Shown: one piece after another, positions 1 to 8,904 of the stretch
How the letters are laid out: each line of letters begins with the position of its first letter
Position numbering within the stretch: the first letter of the stretch is position 1
NCBI GenBank assembly: GCA_013360215.1
Contig: JABWCP010000005.1
Span: 124,001-188,000 of the forward strand
DNA from: a bacterium
Lineage (GTDB): Bacteria; CLD3; SB21
Direction of reading: 5' to 3'
Length of the DNA: 64,000 nt
Position numbers and translations under genes: made by a program
The notes under the pieces: generated by a model
Database searches by the model: none
Seen by the model: only the letters and a program-made list of their open reading frames with translations
What the model was told of the DNA's origin: nothing

Positions 1-453
1 ATTGAGTTCATTGAGCGCTATGTCATAATCATTTTGACTGGCCAAATTCTTTTCAAAAAGCCCGCGTTGACGCACTTCATTGGATTCGGCCAATTTGCGT
101 TTAGACTCCGCGCGCTCCAGTTGGGCTGTCAGTTCGGCATCGTTGATTTTTATTAAAAGATCATGCTTATTGATAATACTACCTTCACGAAAATAAACCC
201 GCACCACACGCCCGGAAACTTCACTGCGTAATTCGACTTCTTCGTTGGCAATGACGGACCCGGTGGACTGAATTTTATTAGCCAAAGTTTGCGGCTTGAT
301 GATTTTAGCTTTGATCATCATCGGCGCATTGCCGCCACCGCCGCGATTTCCTCCGCCCGGTGAAGAAGTCGCCTCCTTCAGAAGACGGCTTACGGTCAGC
401 CAAATCACAATCCCTGCTAATATACCCCAAAACAAGTATTTCTTAATGGCCAT
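1..453 (-). CDS. RND efflux membrane fusion protein (HlyD/AcrA family), partial
   Basis: The first 151 codons of a periplasmic adaptor subunit are visible; the rest lies beyond the left edge. Translation from the ATG at 453 gives an N-terminal membrane anchor (YLFWGILAGIVIWL), a Gly-rich linker, then the biotinyl-lipoyl-like half motif around GSVIANEEVELRSEVSGRV with the phrase VYFREGSIINKHDLLIKI, and the start of a coiled-coil hairpin (ELTAQLERAESKRKLAES). This order is standard for adaptors linking an RND pump to an outer membrane channel. The gene overlaps the end of the upstream AhpD-like gene by 11 nt, so the two are probably co-transcribed. Substrate cannot be told from this fragment. 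Confidence 0.85.
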   Translation of the reverse strand, partial: MAIKKYLFWGILAGIVIWLTVSRLLKEATSSPGGGNRGGGGNAPMMIKAKIIKPQTLANKIQSTGSVIANEEVELRSEVSGRVVRVYFREGSIINKHDLLIKINDAELTAQLERAESKRKLAESNEVRQRGLFEKNLASQNDYDIALNELN

Positions 454-829
454 GCAAATGCGGCTCCGTGGTTTCGATACGTTCGACTTCATCTAAAAAT
501 TCAACCGCCCGGCGGAGATGCGGTATCACGATGGAACCGCCCACCACCAATCCGACGCTGAACACTTCAAACATTTCTTCGCGAGTCACGCCCGCTTCTT
601 TGGATTTATTGATATGGTAAGCGATACAGTCATCGCAGCGCAATACAAGCGACGCGACAAGGCCGAGCATTTCTTTGGTTTTTATATTCAACGCTCCGTC
701 CTGATACGTCAACGTATCAAGCCCGAAAAACCGTTTGATGACCTTGTTATCCTCCGCCAGAATACGTTCATTCATTTTCTGCCGGTATTCGGTAAATTGT
801 TTGTAACGATCCGCCATGTGTTTTACCAT
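443..829 (-). CDS. AhpD-like / carboxymuconolactone decarboxylase family protein
   Basis: A 128-residue all-helical protein of the CMD/AhpD superfamily. The core carries the redox-type motif CDDCIAYH, with a CxxC pair and the following His typical of AhpD-like peroxidase partners, and the family phrase EMLGLVASLVLRCDDC. This suggests a thiol-based peroxidase or disulfide reductase role rather than true decarboxylation. A TTG sits directly before the ATG at 829, and a second ATG lies at 817; no clear Shine-Dalgarno decides between them. The stop overlaps the start of the membrane fusion protein gene. The C-terminus is His-rich (EPHLHGH), which might bind metal. Confidence 0.8.
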   Translation of the reverse strand: MVKHMADRYKQFTEYRQKMNERILAEDNKVIKRFFGLDTLTYQDGALNIKTKEMLGLVASLVLRCDDCIAYHINKSKEAGVTREEMFEVFSVGLVVGGSIVIPHLRRAVEFLDEVERIETTEPHLHGH

Positions 830-932
830 CAAATAATGTGTGAATGAATAAAGTTAAAAAACCAAATAGCCGCAAGCATAAACGTAAAACAATTATTAGA
901 AACAAGTAACCGCGCTATCTTCTCTAAAAAAT

Positions 933-3008
933 TCAATTGTATAGTTTCCACACCAAACCAAAACGCCATTGCTGCGGCGTTACAGCATAACCATCCATAA
1001 GTTCGAAGCGGTTTCTAAAAATATTTTCCGCTTCATAAAAAATCTGCAAGTCGCCAACATACGCCGATACGCGCGCAAAAAAAAGAAACCCTCCCGATCG
1101 GTTAGATGTTGTCGGCACAAAATACATCGTCGGTGCATCTTGAAACGTGTACCCTGTCGGCTTATTCCAGTACGACGCCGTTATTGTACCCGTTAGACGC
1201 ATATTGTTTTGAAACACCATTTTTTCGCCATAACCGGTCAGCGATGCCCGATACCACGGTGTCCCGTTGCGAAACACCTGATCACCCTGGCTGACGGATT
1301 GGCGCAGTGTCCACGTCGTAAAAGAAAACGGATGGGACGCTTCAACATCGAATCCCCATGTTCTTCCGCTGGACTTGGTTTTAGGTACTACCCGTTCGGT
1401 GTCGGTATGAACGTGAACCGGTGTATAATACGTACCGCCTTTAATAAAGTTGGTATAAATCGTAGCGGACACGGTCAAACCTCGACCCGATGAACGATGG
1501 GCCATGGTACCGGAGATCGTGCGAATACGCGTCACCGGAAGTAAACTAAGTGAATCCTTTGGAAAAAAATAACTGCGGGTATATCCGTCAGCAAACGCAT
1601 CCGAATACAACGATGTCGTATGTATCATTTCGTCATGCAACGATGGAAAAACAACGGTACTTCCGACATCAGCGCGAAGGGTTAATTTCTTTTGTATAGG
1701 ATACGCCACAGACGCTGTCCACGTCATCCCGCCATCATATACCGAATGATGATCATAGCGCACACCCATCACTGCAGTCCATGATGCCCATCGAAATGTA
1801 TTTTCCGCAAATAACGAAGTCATCCGAAATGTATCAAAACGTGTGTTAAGCGTATCAAACGATGTTCGATCATACGCTGCGCCGACTACGGGCGACCAAA
1901 TCCCAATATCGCCCGCATACCGCGTACGGTAGGTTTGATTTTTTACTCCGTAGTAGCGTGGAACTAAACGATACGTAAATCCCGTGGAGCGGCGCACGAT
2001 ATCCGTGTTTTGATATTCAGCCGTCCACATATGCGTTTTATTATTTACAACTAAACGTGCCTGCCAATCATCGCGTTCATCTTTGCGTTCTGCGCCGCGT
2101 GTTGAAAAATCAAATTCATCCTTTAGCGGATCACGATCTCGTCCATAGGCATCGTATCGGTCTGTATAGATTTGGCGATGAATCTGCAACGCAATGTTTT
2201 CATGCATCAGTACTTTACCGCCGAAAAAAATGTTTTTTCCGGAGTACCGGGTACTGTTAAAATTAGCTAAGGTGCCTCCGCTAAGACCGATAGCGAGCTG
2301 CTCACCGGGCGTGCCGCGGCTGGAACCGCCGACATACGTCTGTACGCGCGAGCCAAAATTTCGCCCGAAAAATACACCCACATCGCGAAAATCATCAAAC
2401 ACCGAACGAAACTTGAGTGATGTGAGCGGTTTGTCCGCATCCGCTTGACGCAACACGATATTGATATATCCGGTTGCGGCTTGCGCGCCATATCGCACCG
2501 ATGCATTACCCCGAAATACCTCGATACGATCAATGGTTTCAAGGCTTACATAATTCAGATTACTCCAACCCCAGTCCGGTTCCGTGAGCGGCATACCGTC
2601 GAGCAATATCAATACATGACGATTGGATAATCCCGACCACGCTACCGAGATGGGTTTACCATAACTACCCTGATCGTGTAAATAGGTTCCGGTTATTTGC
2701 ATCAGCATGTCGGCAAAATCTTCGTGATAATAATGCAGCAGCGAATCATGCGTCAAAATCGTATACCAGAATGAAGATTCCCCACGCTGAATGTTTTCCG
2801 TCGTATCTATTTTTTCAAAAAAATGTTGAACCGAACGATAAGGAAACGGTTTGACCATCACCGAATCGGGCCGAATCGTAGTAGTGTCTGTCGAGGATAA
2901 ATGGAGGCTATCGGAGGTCGTTTGTGCGTTAAGAAGGAAATCGTTATTGATGCAAAATAGAGGCACCGCTACAAAGAGCAGTGCCTTTTTGACTGTCCTA
3001 TAAAGCAT
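933..3008 (-). CDS. TonB-dependent outer membrane receptor
   Basis: A 691-residue TonB-dependent receptor. A hydrophobic signal segment at about residues 8-28 is followed by a short linker and a plug domain (about 80-200) with the phrases VLILLDGMPL and IDRIEVFRGNASVRYGAQA-ATGYINI, which are diagnostic. The rest is repetitive amphipathic beta strand ending WRFGLVWKLYN, a typical barrel end. The size is nearer to BtuB-like receptors than to long SusC proteins, and there is no carboxypeptidase-like N-terminal domain. It lies 6 nt after an SSS-family symporter, so the pair may import one compound across outer and inner membrane. The ligand is unknown. Confidence 0.92.
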   Translation of the reverse strand: MLYRTVKKALLFVAVPLFCINNDFLLNAQTTSDSLHLSSTDTTTIRPDSVMVKPFPYRSVQHFFEKIDTTENIQRGESSFWYTILTHDSLLHYYHEDFADMLMQITGTYLHDQGSYGKPISVAWSGLSNRHVLILLDGMPLTEPDWGWSNLNYVSLETIDRIEVFRGNASVRYGAQAATGYINIVLRQADADKPLTSLKFRSVFDDFRDVGVFFGRNFGSRVQTYVGGSSRGTPGEQLAIGLSGGTLANFNSTRYSGKNIFFGGKVLMHENIALQIHRQIYTDRYDAYGRDRDPLKDEFDFSTRGAERKDERDDWQARLVVNNKTHMWTAEYQNTDIVRRSTGFTYRLVPRYYGVKNQTYRTRYAGDIGIWSPVVGAAYDRTSFDTLNTRFDTFRMTSLFAENTFRWASWTAVMGVRYDHHSVYDGGMTWTASVAYPIQKKLTLRADVGSTVVFPSLHDEMIHTTSLYSDAFADGYTRSYFFPKDSLSLLPVTRIRTISGTMAHRSSGRGLTVSATIYTNFIKGGTYYTPVHVHTDTERVVPKTKSSGRTWGFDVEASHPFSFTTWTLRQSVSQGDQVFRNGTPWYRASLTGYGEKMVFQNNMRLTGTITASYWNKPTGYTFQDAPTMYFVPTTSNRSGGFLFFARVSAYVGDLQIFYEAENIFRNRFELMDGYAVTPQQWRFGLVWKLYN

Positions 3009-3014
3009 AGTGTG

Positions 3015-4505
3015 TTATTGCCCGGCGCTCATGAAGGGCGCGTATTTTTCTTCCGGCGACGGTTTAGTCATGAGGCTGACAAAGATCAAACATCCCAATG
3101 AAGAAACGATTGCAGGAATGATAATATAATCGGCTTCAAGCAGCGGTTGATCCATGACGGCATTGGCTACCGTGATACCGACCGTCACGATCATACTCGC
3201 AACCATCGAAGCGACACCGCCCTGAGGCGTAACGCGTTTCCATAAAAAGCTAGCAAGCAGTACAGGCGTAATGCCTGCACCGACCATCGTGTAGGCGGTA
3301 AACGCCATGGCAAGTATGGTCTGAAACTGCGTCGCCAATAAGAAGGCCGCCAGCGCAATAACTACGATCAATACACGCTGCATGGTGATGATCGTTTTCT
3401 GATCGGCTTGCGGATTGATAAAGCGCTGATAAATGTCGCGTGTAATATTGGTCGAGGGTATCATTAAAAAAGTATTGGCCGTAGATAAAATGATCGCTAC
3501 CGCCGCGGCCATCAATAACGCACCGGCGACCTCCGGCAAATCAAATCGCGCGATATGCAGAACGACCGTTTCCGACATCGAAGGATCAATTCCGCCGTCC
3601 GGCGTTTTGAATATAGGATTGGACCAATGTTTGGCGCTGCCGATAATAGACAGAAGGCACAACATACCTTCTACAAAAAGAACGCCGATGACCATGCCGA
3701 TGACAGCTTTTTTGGCCGTCGCTTCATCTCTAGCTGCAAAAAACTTTTGATAGATACTGCTTTCACCCATCAGCAGAAAAAATGTCGGGAAAAAGATGCC
3801 GATCACCCACCATGCATTATGCGTTCCCAATGCGGTAAAATGATCATTGGGCAGCGTTTCGGTTACAAAATTCCAACTGCCGATATCACTGCCAAACAAC
3901 AACAAAGGAACACCGATGATAACCGAAATCGTGATGATCAATCCATTAACAAGATCGGCCGCGATGATAGACACCATGCCGGCCAATAATGTAAACAGTA
4001 CGACGACACCGCATGTGATCATAGCGCCGACGAAAGGATCAAGTCCGGTCGCTGCATTGTGCGGGTCCGTACGGGTGATTATGTTGAGTAAACGTCCGCC
4101 GCCTTTAAATTGATAACCCGCGATGGACATATAGGCAATGACGATGGTGATCGTTCCGAGGATGCGCGCCGTCGCATTGTACCGTTTTTCCAAAATATCA
4201 GGCACGGTATATTCTGCGATTTTGCGAACGCGACCCGCAAGAAAATAAACACACACGATACCTACCCACGCACCGGCTGACATCCATAGCGCCGAAAACC
4301 CGTCGCGAAACGACAACCCTGCGCTTCCGAAAAGCGTCCCTGAACCGACCCACGTGCAGACAAGTGTACCGACCAAAAACCACATGGAAACACTGCGGCC
4401 GGCTACCATGAAGTCGTCTTGGCTTTTGATCTGAAAGCTTTTGTAAATTCCGATGCCGATCAGCACCAGCACATACACTGTTATGACTAAGAGAAAAAGA
4501 TTCAT
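3015..4505 (-). CDS. Sodium:solute symporter (SSS family)
   Basis: A 496-residue polytopic membrane protein of the SSS family. About 13 hydrophobic segments are visible. The N-terminal region has the family pattern DDFMVAGRSVSMWFLVGTLVCTWVGSGTLFGSAG, then AEYTVPDILEKRYNATARI. These match Na+-coupled importers of sugars, carboxylates or amino acids. The next gene in the same direction, 6 nt away, is a TonB-dependent receptor, which suggests a dedicated uptake pair. The gene starts 15 nt after the HEAT-repeat gene, so it may belong to a longer transcript starting near 6371. The substrate cannot be predicted from the sequence. Confidence 0.9.
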   Translation of the reverse strand: MNLFLLVITVYVLVLIGIGIYKSFQIKSQDDFMVAGRSVSMWFLVGTLVCTWVGSGTLFGSAGLSFRDGFSALWMSAGAWVGIVCVYFLAGRVRKIAEYTVPDILEKRYNATARILGTITIVIAYMSIAGYQFKGGGRLLNIITRTDPHNAATGLDPFVGAMITCGVVVLFTLLAGMVSIIAADLVNGLIITISVIIGVPLLLFGSDIGSWNFVTETLPNDHFTALGTHNAWWVIGIFFPTFFLLMGESSIYQKFFAARDEATAKKAVIGMVIGVLFVEGMLCLLSIIGSAKHWSNPIFKTPDGGIDPSMSETVVLHIARFDLPEVAGALLMAAAVAIILSTANTFLMIPSTNITRDIYQRFINPQADQKTIITMQRVLIVVIALAAFLLATQFQTILAMAFTAYTMVGAGITPVLLASFLWKRVTPQGGVASMVASMIVTVGITVANAVMDQPLLEADYIIIPAIVSSLGCLIFVSLMTKPSPEEKYAPFMSAGQ

Positions 4506-4520
4506 AGCACCTCGGTTTGA

Positions 4521-5312
4521 TTATTTTCCGAAAACCTGTTTATGCCGTGCGTCGGCGAGTATCTGTTTGTTTTTTTCGTCAAGCCCTACAATGTCGTCTA
4601 AACTCATATACGCCGCAATACGAACATTTTTGTTTTCGTCCTTAGTAAGCGCGACTAACGTCTCGTACACGTTTTTAGGTAATTGTTCTTTACCGGCATA
4701 TACGACACTGAAGCAGTCGGCGCAGACTTCGCGCATATTCCATGCAAGACTGCGGCACCCTTCGATCAGAAATTCGACCGCGCCGTGCTGACCGTGCGTT
4801 GCGATTTCAGTGATGGCTTCGATAGCCGCCATACCCAAAGTATCTTCGCCGCCGTCATGATCGTGGTATCGCTGATGGGCATACGTTTTCAAAAACGCAA
4901 GCGACTCTTGCCCGCCGATGCGCCCCAATGCAATCAGCGCTTCCTGCAGCATCTCTATATCCCAAAGTACGCCCGGTGTCGGATGGTTTATCATTTCGAT
5001 AAGCACTTCTGCGCCGTCGGTATGGCGCCAGTTACCGAGGCCGACGATACCCGACATCACAAATCGTGCATCCGTCGAACGAATCAACTTCATCAACGGC
5101 TCTTCTAATCGCGGGTCGCATTCAAAATGACTGATCAAGTCGATAGCTTCTCGACGTTTCTCGGTATCTTCATTGTAGATATTCTCAATGATCGCGGTAT
5201 AATACATTTCTTTAGTCAGCGCGATATGCGCGGCTTCCGGATCTTCCTCATCCGCATCCGGCTCTTCCGGCAAATCCCATTCATTGAGTGGTTCTTCGTC
5301 CTGATTGCGCAT
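4521..5312 (-). CDS. HEAT-repeat protein
   Basis: A 263-residue soluble protein with an acidic N-terminus followed by tandem two-helix HEAT-like repeats, for example VLWDIEMLQEALIALGRIGGQESLAFL and NVRIAAYMSLDDIVGL. No signal peptide or membrane segment is visible, so it is probably a cytoplasmic scaffold for protein contacts. The ATG overlaps the TAA of the preceding MarC gene by one base, indicating tight translational coupling. I do not recognise a specific family beyond HEAT/PBS-lyase-like repeats. Confidence 0.8.
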   Translation of the reverse strand: MRNQDEEPLNEWDLPEEPDADEEDPEAAHIALTKEMYYTAIIENIYNEDTEKRREAIDLISHFECDPRLEEPLMKLIRSTDARFVMSGIVGLGNWRHTDGAEVLIEMINHPTPGVLWDIEMLQEALIALGRIGGQESLAFLKTYAHQRYHDHDGGEDTLGMAAIEAITEIATHGQHGAVEFLIEGCRSLAWNMREVCADCFSVVYAGKEQLPKNVYETLVALTKDENKNVRIAAYMSLDDIVGLDEKNKQILADARHKQVFGK

Positions 5313-5941
5313 TATACTTTTCCGTTAATAATTTCCGTGATCCCGACACGTACCATCATAACGCCGATCGCGGCTAATAAGATGGTAAATACTTTAGCGA
5401 TGCCTTTGGCGCCGCTCCGTCCCGTAATACGTAGAACATACGGCGAAAAATGCAAAGCGCCGTAAACGATGAGCAGATTGATCATCACACTAAAAATCGT
5501 CGGCCCCATACCATAACTGTCGATCGTGATCATCATAGTTGTGAGTAAAGCCGGGCCCACGATCAGCGGTATACCGATGGGTACGATGCCGATCGTCGGA
5601 TTCTGATTGATATGTATTTCGGTCGTTTCATCGCGGACTTCGTTACTGATGCGATCGTCCGATGAGGAAATGAGATCATTGATGGCAATAGCAAAAAGAA
5701 TAATACCGCCGGCGATTTTGAAATCGCTGATCGAAATGCCGAGAAAAGCAAATATCGCCTTGCCAAGCGCCAAAAAAGTCATCGTAACCAAAAAAGCTGT
5801 CAGAATAGATTGGCGTAGTACGCGCGATTTGACGGGCTCGGGTATGCCGTCGGTCAATGTGATATAAAGCGGCATAAAACCGATCACATCAATAGCGACA
5901 AACACCGGTATGATCGCAAGGATATAGTCATTATAATTCAT
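5312..5941 (-). CDS. MarC-family integral membrane protein
   Basis: A 209-residue MarC (UPF0056) membrane protein with six hydrophobic segments. Recognisable phrases are IDVIGFMPLYITLTDG near the N-terminus, FAIAINDLI in the middle and VPIGIPLIVGPALLTTMM, the typical PxGIPL-GPA pattern of the family. The reading frame is open farther upstream to 6094, but that part overlaps the VOC gene in another frame and does not look like MarC. The ATG at 5941 lies 4 nt after the VOC stop and gives the normal family N-terminus. The function of the family is not established. Confidence 0.88.
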   Translation of the reverse strand: MNYNDYILAIIPVFVAIDVIGFMPLYITLTDGIPEPVKSRVLRQSILTAFLVTMTFLALGKAIFAFLGISISDFKIAGGIILFAIAINDLISSSDDRISNEVRDETTEIHINQNPTIGIVPIGIPLIVGPALLTTMMITIDSYGMGPTIFSVMINLLIVYGALHFSPYVLRITGRSGAKGIAKVFTILLAAIGVMMVRVGITEIINGKV

Positions 5942-5945
5942 AAGG

Positions 5946-6371
5946 TCAAAATTTTCCCATTTTATCCATGTCCATGAATAAAACATTCCACCGGTGTCCG
6001 TCCGGATCGCAGAACCCGCATCCATACATCCACGCCGTATTTTCTGCCGGTTTGGCAAATACTTTTCCGCCGGCCGCTTCCGCTCTTGCCGCAAGGTGAT
6101 TCACTTCCTCGCGACTCTCCGCATCAATCGAAAACAGAACTTGCGAACCGTGGCGCGTATCCGCAATCGGATGGTGGGTGAAACTTTGGAAGACATGCTC
6201 CGAAAACAACATGACAATCGTTTCTTTGCCGGCATCTTGATCGCCGACCAGCATGCACGCCGTATGTTCGGTATCGCGTTCTGAATTGAACGCAAATCCG
6301 AGATGACTATAAAATGCCCTGGCTTTTTTTATGTCTTTGACAGGCAGGTTGAGCCACATTTCTTTTGTCAT
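5946..6371 (-). CDS. VOC-fold (glyoxalase/bleomycin-resistance-like) protein
   Basis: A 141-residue protein with the duplicated beta-alpha-beta-beta-beta fold of the vicinal oxygen chelate superfamily. It starts WLNLPVKDIKKARAFYSHLGF and ends with the strand CGFCDPDGHRWNVLFMD, both hallmark phrases. It resembles the YaeR/lactoylglutathione-lyase-like group whose substrates are usually unknown. It is the first gene of a run with MarC (4 nt later) and the HEAT protein. No catalytic role can be assigned. Confidence 0.85.
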   Translation of the reverse strand: MTKEMWLNLPVKDIKKARAFYSHLGFAFNSERDTEHTACMLVGDQDAGKETIVMLFSEHVFQSFTHHPIADTRHGSQVLFSIDAESREEVNHLAARAEAAGGKVFAKPAENTAWMYGCGFCDPDGHRWNVLFMDMDKMGKF

Positions 6372-6519
6372 AACCTGAGCATCCGATACAAGTGATATAC
6401 GCGGTATTCGCTGTATAAATCTACGAAACGAAAAAATATATGCAGTTCGGCGGGAAAAATCCGTCTAAATAAAAAGAACTTACAAACGAAGTATGCGTAC
6501 CGAAGACACTCGAAAAATA

Positions 6520-7254
6520 TTATGCGCGCCCGGCGGTGTCCCGCACTTTGGTAAATTTGGCGTCGCCCCAGAGACGTTCGAGATCATAAAACGAACGCGC
6601 ATCTTTTTGGAAAACATGGACGATAACGTCCACATAATCCAAAAGAACCCATTTCAGCGATTGGTGACCTTCTTTGTGATGGAGTTTAGCGCCTTCCTGA
6701 GCGAGGCGATCTTCCACGTTATCTGCAATGGCTTTGGCATGCATGTCGGATGTGGCCGTACATATCACAAAAAAATCGGCAGCGCTGGACAATCCTTCTA
6801 AATCGGCGATAACAACGTCTTCAGCCTTTTTCTCAAACATGTATTCCGTTACACGGCGACACATCTGCATGGCCTCGGACTCCGGTAAGGCTTTTCCGGT
6901 TTTAGGGTCACGCGGTTTGCCTTTTTCACTTTCATAAGCCGCCAATTCCGCATCAATTTCTTCCGTCGTCAACCGGTCCACATCCTCATCCATCATTTCG
7001 TCCTGCGCGATGAGTGCATCTTTTTTGACGGGTTTGGTTTTTTTGGTTACTACTTTTTTAACCGTTTTGGGTTTTTTGGATACGGTTGTTTTTGTTGCTT
7101 TTTTAACGGTTTTGACGGATTTTTTGGTTTTATTGACCGTCGAGCCGGATTTTTTTAAAGTTTTACCCGTCTTGGGCGCTGCTTTTTTCTTAGCCGGTTT
7201 GGTTGATTTTCCGGCTTTAGGTGCCGCTTTTTTAGTCTTTTTGGATGTAGCCAA
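6520..7254 (-). CDS. rsfS: Ribosome silencing factor RsfS with Lys-rich N-terminal tail
   Basis: The C-terminal 115 or so residues are a RsfS/RsfA (DUF143) domain, with KAEDVVIADLEGLSSAADFF, VICTATSDMH and the phrase SLKWVLLDYVDVIVHVF. RsfS binds ribosomal protein L14 and blocks subunit joining when nutrients are short. The unusual part is the first 85 residues or so, almost entirely Lys, Ala, Thr, Pro and Ser in KKT/KKA-type repeats like the C-terminal tail of histone H1, followed by an acidic stretch (QDEMMDEDVDRLTTEE). The start is TTG at 7254, supported by GGAG at 7265-7268; there is no ATG before about residue 86. Normal RsfS is about 105-130 residues, so this protein is roughly twice that length. 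Confidence 0.87.
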   Translation of the reverse strand: MATSKKTKKAAPKAGKSTKPAKKKAAPKTGKTLKKSGSTVNKTKKSVKTVKKATKTTVSKKPKTVKKVVTKKTKPVKKDALIAQDEMMDEDVDRLTTEEIDAELAAYESEKGKPRDPKTGKALPESEAMQMCRRVTEYMFEKKAEDVVIADLEGLSSAADFFVICTATSDMHAKAIADNVEDRLAQEGAKLHHKEGHQSLKWVLLDYVDVIVHVFQKDARSFYDLERLWGDAKFTKVRDTAGRA

Positions 7255-7264
7255 GTTTTTGATT

Positions 7265-7268
7265 CTCC
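7265..7268 (-). promoter_or_regulatory. Shine-Dalgarno for the TTG start of rsfS
   Basis: GGAG on the minus strand, 10 nt before the TTG at 7254. It supports an initiation codon at the head of the Lys-rich extension rather than at an internal ATG. Confidence 0.6.
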
Positions 7269-7324
7269 GATTTTTACAATGCGGTCAATATAGGGATGCC
7301 GATGCTTTAAAATCAAATAAAAAC

Positions 7325-7353
7325 TTGCTATTGCAGGGCTCGTTGGCTATATT
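7325..7353 (+). promoter_or_regulatory. Putative sigma70-type promoter for tRNA-Leu and tig
   Basis: TTGCTA (7325-7330), a 17-nt spacer, then TATATT (7348-7353). The expected start near 7360 is about 16 nt before the tRNA-Leu. The exact 17-nt spacing matches several other promoters in this window. Confidence 0.5.
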
Positions 7354-7375
7354 GCGCCGCATTTGGCCTATATAT

Positions 7376-7459
7376 GCGGGATTGGCGGAATTGGCAGACG
7401 CGCCAGACTTAGGATCTGGTGGTTTTACCGTGTGGGTTCAAGTCCCTCATCCCGCACCA
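7376..7459 (+). tRNA. tRNA-Leu (anticodon UAG)
   Basis: An 84-nt tRNA with a perfect 7-bp acceptor stem (GCGGGAT with ATCCCGC), a long D loop, anticodon stem CCAGA/TCTGG enclosing loop CTTAGGA (anticodon TAG), an extended variable arm as in class II tRNAs, and the T arm GTTCAAGTC. The 3' CCA (7457-7459) is encoded, unlike in the other two tRNAs of this window. It lies 40 nt upstream of tig in the same direction. Confidence 0.95.
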
Positions 7460-7486
7460 TTTTTTTGAAAAAAATATTTATAACAC

Positions 7487-7491
7487 AGGAG
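7487..7491 (+). promoter_or_regulatory. Shine-Dalgarno for the TTG start of tig
   Basis: AGGAG, 7 nt before the TTG codon at 7499. No in-frame ATG lies near this position, so this site fixes the start of trigger factor. Confidence 0.75.
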
Positions 7492-7498
7492 AATTCCT

Positions 7499-8782
7499 TT
7501 GCAAGCGAGTGTGATTCACGAAGATAATGCTACCCGAAAATTAGCGGTAGAAGTGCCCTACGATGCGATGTTGCCATACTTTGAAGAAGCCTTGGCGATG
7601 TACCGCGAAGAAGCCCAGATCGAAGGTTTTCGTAAAGGCAAAGCCCCCAAAGATGTGATTCAGAAAAAATTTGGCAATATGATCGAAGCGGAAGCGTTGG
7701 AAGTGGTCGTGGAAGATTTTTACCGCGAAGCGCTGGAAGCAACTAAGACCGAAGCCATCGCGATCGGCAAAATCGAAAACATGGACTACAAAAAAGGGCA
7801 GCCGCTGAAATTTGATGTGACCGTCGAGATCATGCCCAAGTACGACGTCAAAAACTACAAAGGCCTCAACTTAAAACGCGAAGTACACAAAATAACAGAC
7901 GAAGAAGTGACTGGCGCTTTTGATCGTTTGCGCGAAAGCTATTCCACGACCAAAGAAACCGATGTGATTGCTGCGGGTAATTTCGCAACGGTGGATATTC
8001 AGGTGCTGGATGAAAGCGGCACGCCGCTCATCGGCAAAAAATACGAAGACCGTCGCATTCCGCTCACCCGTCAATTCGTGGGACAGGATTTTATTGACGG
8101 CCTTATCGGCGCCAAAACAGGCGACATGCGCACTCTTGATGTAGCCAAACGCCCTCCGCAGGAAGGCGAAGACATCGCAACGATCGAAAAAGAAAAATAT
8201 CAGGTGACCGTTCGCAAAATCGAAGAAATGCAACTGCCGGCTCTGGATGACGAATTCGCCAAAGATCTCGGATTTGAAACGTTCGAATTGCTCAAAGCCG
8301 ACATGCACAAAAATCTCAGCGAACGCTGGGAGCAGGAGTCCGAACAAAAATTTCGCGAAGCTTTGATTGACGAAATCATCAAACAAAACGAAATCCCTGC
8401 TCCGGAACCGCTGGTAGATAACTCGCTTCAACGCATCGGGCGCATGATCAAAGAACGTCTCAAAGGCCAGCCCGTCAAAGACGAGCTCATCGCCGAACGT
8501 TATCGCCCCAGCGCCATCCGCGAAGTAAAATGGACATTGGCTAAACGTAAAATCATCGAACAAGAAAACCTGAAGGTTGAAGATGCCGATGTTCAGGCCT
8601 ATCGCGAAAAAACAGCCAAACAAAATAAAGTGCCTTTGGAGCAGATCAATGTTCACTTCCATACGGAAACGGAACAACGCAACTTCGAAGATTATTTGCT
8701 TGAAGAAAAAGCGGCCAAACTGATTGCCGACTCAGCCAAGGTCGAAGAAGTGCCCGACATGCTCTCGGAAGAGAAAAAATAA
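7499..8782 (+). CDS. tig: Trigger factor, ribosome-associated chaperone and prolyl isomerase
   Basis: A 427-residue protein of the usual trigger factor length. The ribosome-binding loop is present as GFRKGKAPKDVI, close to the canonical GFRxGKxP signature, in the N-terminal domain. The middle region (about 150-245) corresponds to the FKBP-like domain, although it is divergent, and the C-terminus is the long helical arm region. The protein docks at the ribosome exit tunnel and shields nascent chains. The start is TTG at 7499 with a strong AGGAG site 7 nt upstream. A hairpin terminator separates it from clpP; the tig-clpP-clpX order is common in bacteria. Confidence 0.95.
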   Translation: MQASVIHEDNATRKLAVEVPYDAMLPYFEEALAMYREEAQIEGFRKGKAPKDVIQKKFGNMIEAEALEVVVEDFYREALEATKTEAIAIGKIENMDYKKGQPLKFDVTVEIMPKYDVKNYKGLNLKREVHKITDEEVTGAFDRLRESYSTTKETDVIAAGNFATVDIQVLDESGTPLIGKKYEDRRIPLTRQFVGQDFIDGLIGAKTGDMRTLDVAKRPPQEGEDIATIEKEKYQVTVRKIEEMQLPALDDEFAKDLGFETFELLKADMHKNLSERWEQESEQKFREALIDEIIKQNEIPAPEPLVDNSLQRIGRMIKERLKGQPVKDELIAERYRPSAIREVKWTLAKRKIIEQENLKVEDADVQAYREKTAKQNKVPLEQINVHFHTETEQRNFEDYLLEEKAAKLIADSAKVEEVPDMLSEEKK

Positions 8783-8827
8783 GCTGATATTGCACACGAC
8801 GTAGTTAATATCTGTATTTTAAATTGT

Positions 8828-8862
8828 AAAAACTCTGACTTTGCTTTTTGTTCAGAGTTTTT
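8828..8862 (+). terminator. Intrinsic terminator after tig
   Basis: An 11-bp stem (AAAAACTCTGA at 8828-8838 with TCAGAGTTTTT at 8852-8862) whose 3' arm ends in the T run. It lies 46 nt after the tig stop and just before clpP, so clpP may have its own promoter or be read through. Confidence 0.7.
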
Positions 8863-8904
8863 GCACTTTAAACCTTGAATTTGATGACCGAAACCAGGAC
8901 TTCT

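Noticed and set aside
5942-6094. Longer N-terminus for the MarC-family protein
   Set aside because: The extra 51 residues are charged, overlap the VOC gene in another frame and do not resemble MarC; ATG 5941 gives the normal start.
7010-7468. 152-codon hydrophobic frame on the plus strand opposite rsfS and over tRNA-Leu
   Set aside because: It is the antisense of the Lys-rich rsfS repeats and runs through the tRNA; the Leu/Val/Phe-rich composition is a by-product.
7871-8677. 268-codon frame antisense to tig
   Set aside because: No family motif or ribosome site, and trigger factor on the other strand is certain.
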